Shown: one piece after another, positions 63,892-64,000 of the stretch | Layout: the number at the start of each line of letters is the position of its first letter | Position numbering within the stretch: position 1 is the stretch's first letter | NCBI GenBank assembly: GCA_012522185.1 | Contig: JAAYKY010000001.1 | Coordinates: forward strand, 93,288-157,287 | Source of the DNA: Flavobacteriaceae bacterium | Lineage (GTDB): Bacteria; Bacteroidota; Bacteroidia; Flavobacteriales; Weeksellaceae | DNA length: 64,000 nt | Reading direction: 5' to 3' | Notes under the pieces: model-generated | Told to the model about the DNA's origin: nothing | The model's input: the letters and a program-made list of their open reading frames with translations, nothing else | Databases searched by the model: none | Position numbers and translations under genes: made by a program

Positions 63892-64000
63892 CACCCGCTT
63901 TGAGAGATTGAGGCGTTAATAAGAAACGAGAAGTTCATTTGAAATTATAGAAAAGAAGAAAAAAAGCCTAGAGAAAAACGGTCAATTTTGTCAGGCAGGA

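Larger units (their letters stand above)
63399..64000. other. Intergenic region with GC-rich element and rRNA-operon promoters
   Basis: No protein gene. It holds the inverted-repeat-bounded GC-rich element at 63424-63528, two tandem promoters (63720-63752, 63862-63891) and AT-rich leader to the window end. A 156-codon frame (63169-63639) is only an overlap artefact. Confidence 0.7.

Overview
This 64-kb window is chromosomal DNA from a member of the Bacteroidota, most likely class Flavobacteriia. The grounds are: repeated Bacteroidota-type promoters (TAnnTTTG with an upstream TTTG/TTG box); type IX secretion (T9SS) C-terminal sorting domains; a PorV/PorQ-family protein; Omp28, DUF6029, DUF5723 and DUF4295 proteins; an alternative complex III (ACIII) respiratory operon; and a DNA primase without the usual zinc ligands. 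I cannot name the genus.

Layout. 1-460: PIN-toxin/antitoxin pair cut by the window edge. 550-5070: sugar aminotransferase, GalE, lipoyl synthase, CinA. 5065-7270: DUF5723 protein and a small beta-barrel protein. 7440-13360: envelope redox/T9SS cluster (two Omp28-type proteins with CxxC, a TlpA-like thioredoxin, a DUF6029 protein, a small T9SS cargo). 13430-18600: PcrA/UvrD helicase, chorismate synthase, OxyR divergent from Dps. 18650-23970: VanY-type peptidase, peptidase T, HMG-CoA lyase-like enzyme, two SurA/PpiC-type folding factors. 24000-27700: a possible small RNA, FtsY, DUF4295, L33, L28, Lnt. 27809-27910: the SRP RNA. 28044-31542: PyrG and YidC. 31648-36750: DoxX-like protein, a TPR/LuxR-type regulator, a 1014-residue T9SS-exported beta-propeller-like protein. 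37115-42000: flavin reductase, DUF488, SMUG2-like glycosylase, DnaG, two SPOR proteins. 42281-50969: the six-gene ACIII operon.

51020-52670 is a small decayed accessory island: an XRE regulator pseudogene, a broken lipoprotein/toxin-like gene and a small membrane protein that could have been its partner. 52669-58715 holds unrecognised envelope proteins, a SIMPL protein, a DUF2891 lipoprotein, SucD, a beta-barrel protein and a DUF4136 lipoprotein. 58792-63398: MnmA, OsmC, a DnaQ-type exonuclease, PssA and the PorV/PorQ-family protein. The window ends in a GC-rich, inverted-repeat-bounded element and two tandem strong promoters with a leader typical of an rRNA operon whose 16S gene lies beyond the edge.

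Themes. Many genes serve membrane and envelope biogenesis: SRP RNA with FtsY and YidC for membrane insertion, Lnt for lipoproteins, PssA for lipid, SurA-like factors for periplasmic folding. The ACIII operon oxidises quinol and reduces cytochrome c. Most transcription units end in clear hairpin terminators. Several -7 boxes lie only 6-9 bases from the start codon, implying leaderless or nearly leaderless mRNAs. No CRISPR array, tRNA or intact insertion sequence was seen. The best novelty candidates are the decayed toxin/immunity-like island, the unannotated small RNA at 24.1 kb, the envelope redox cluster and several families of dispersed palindromes.
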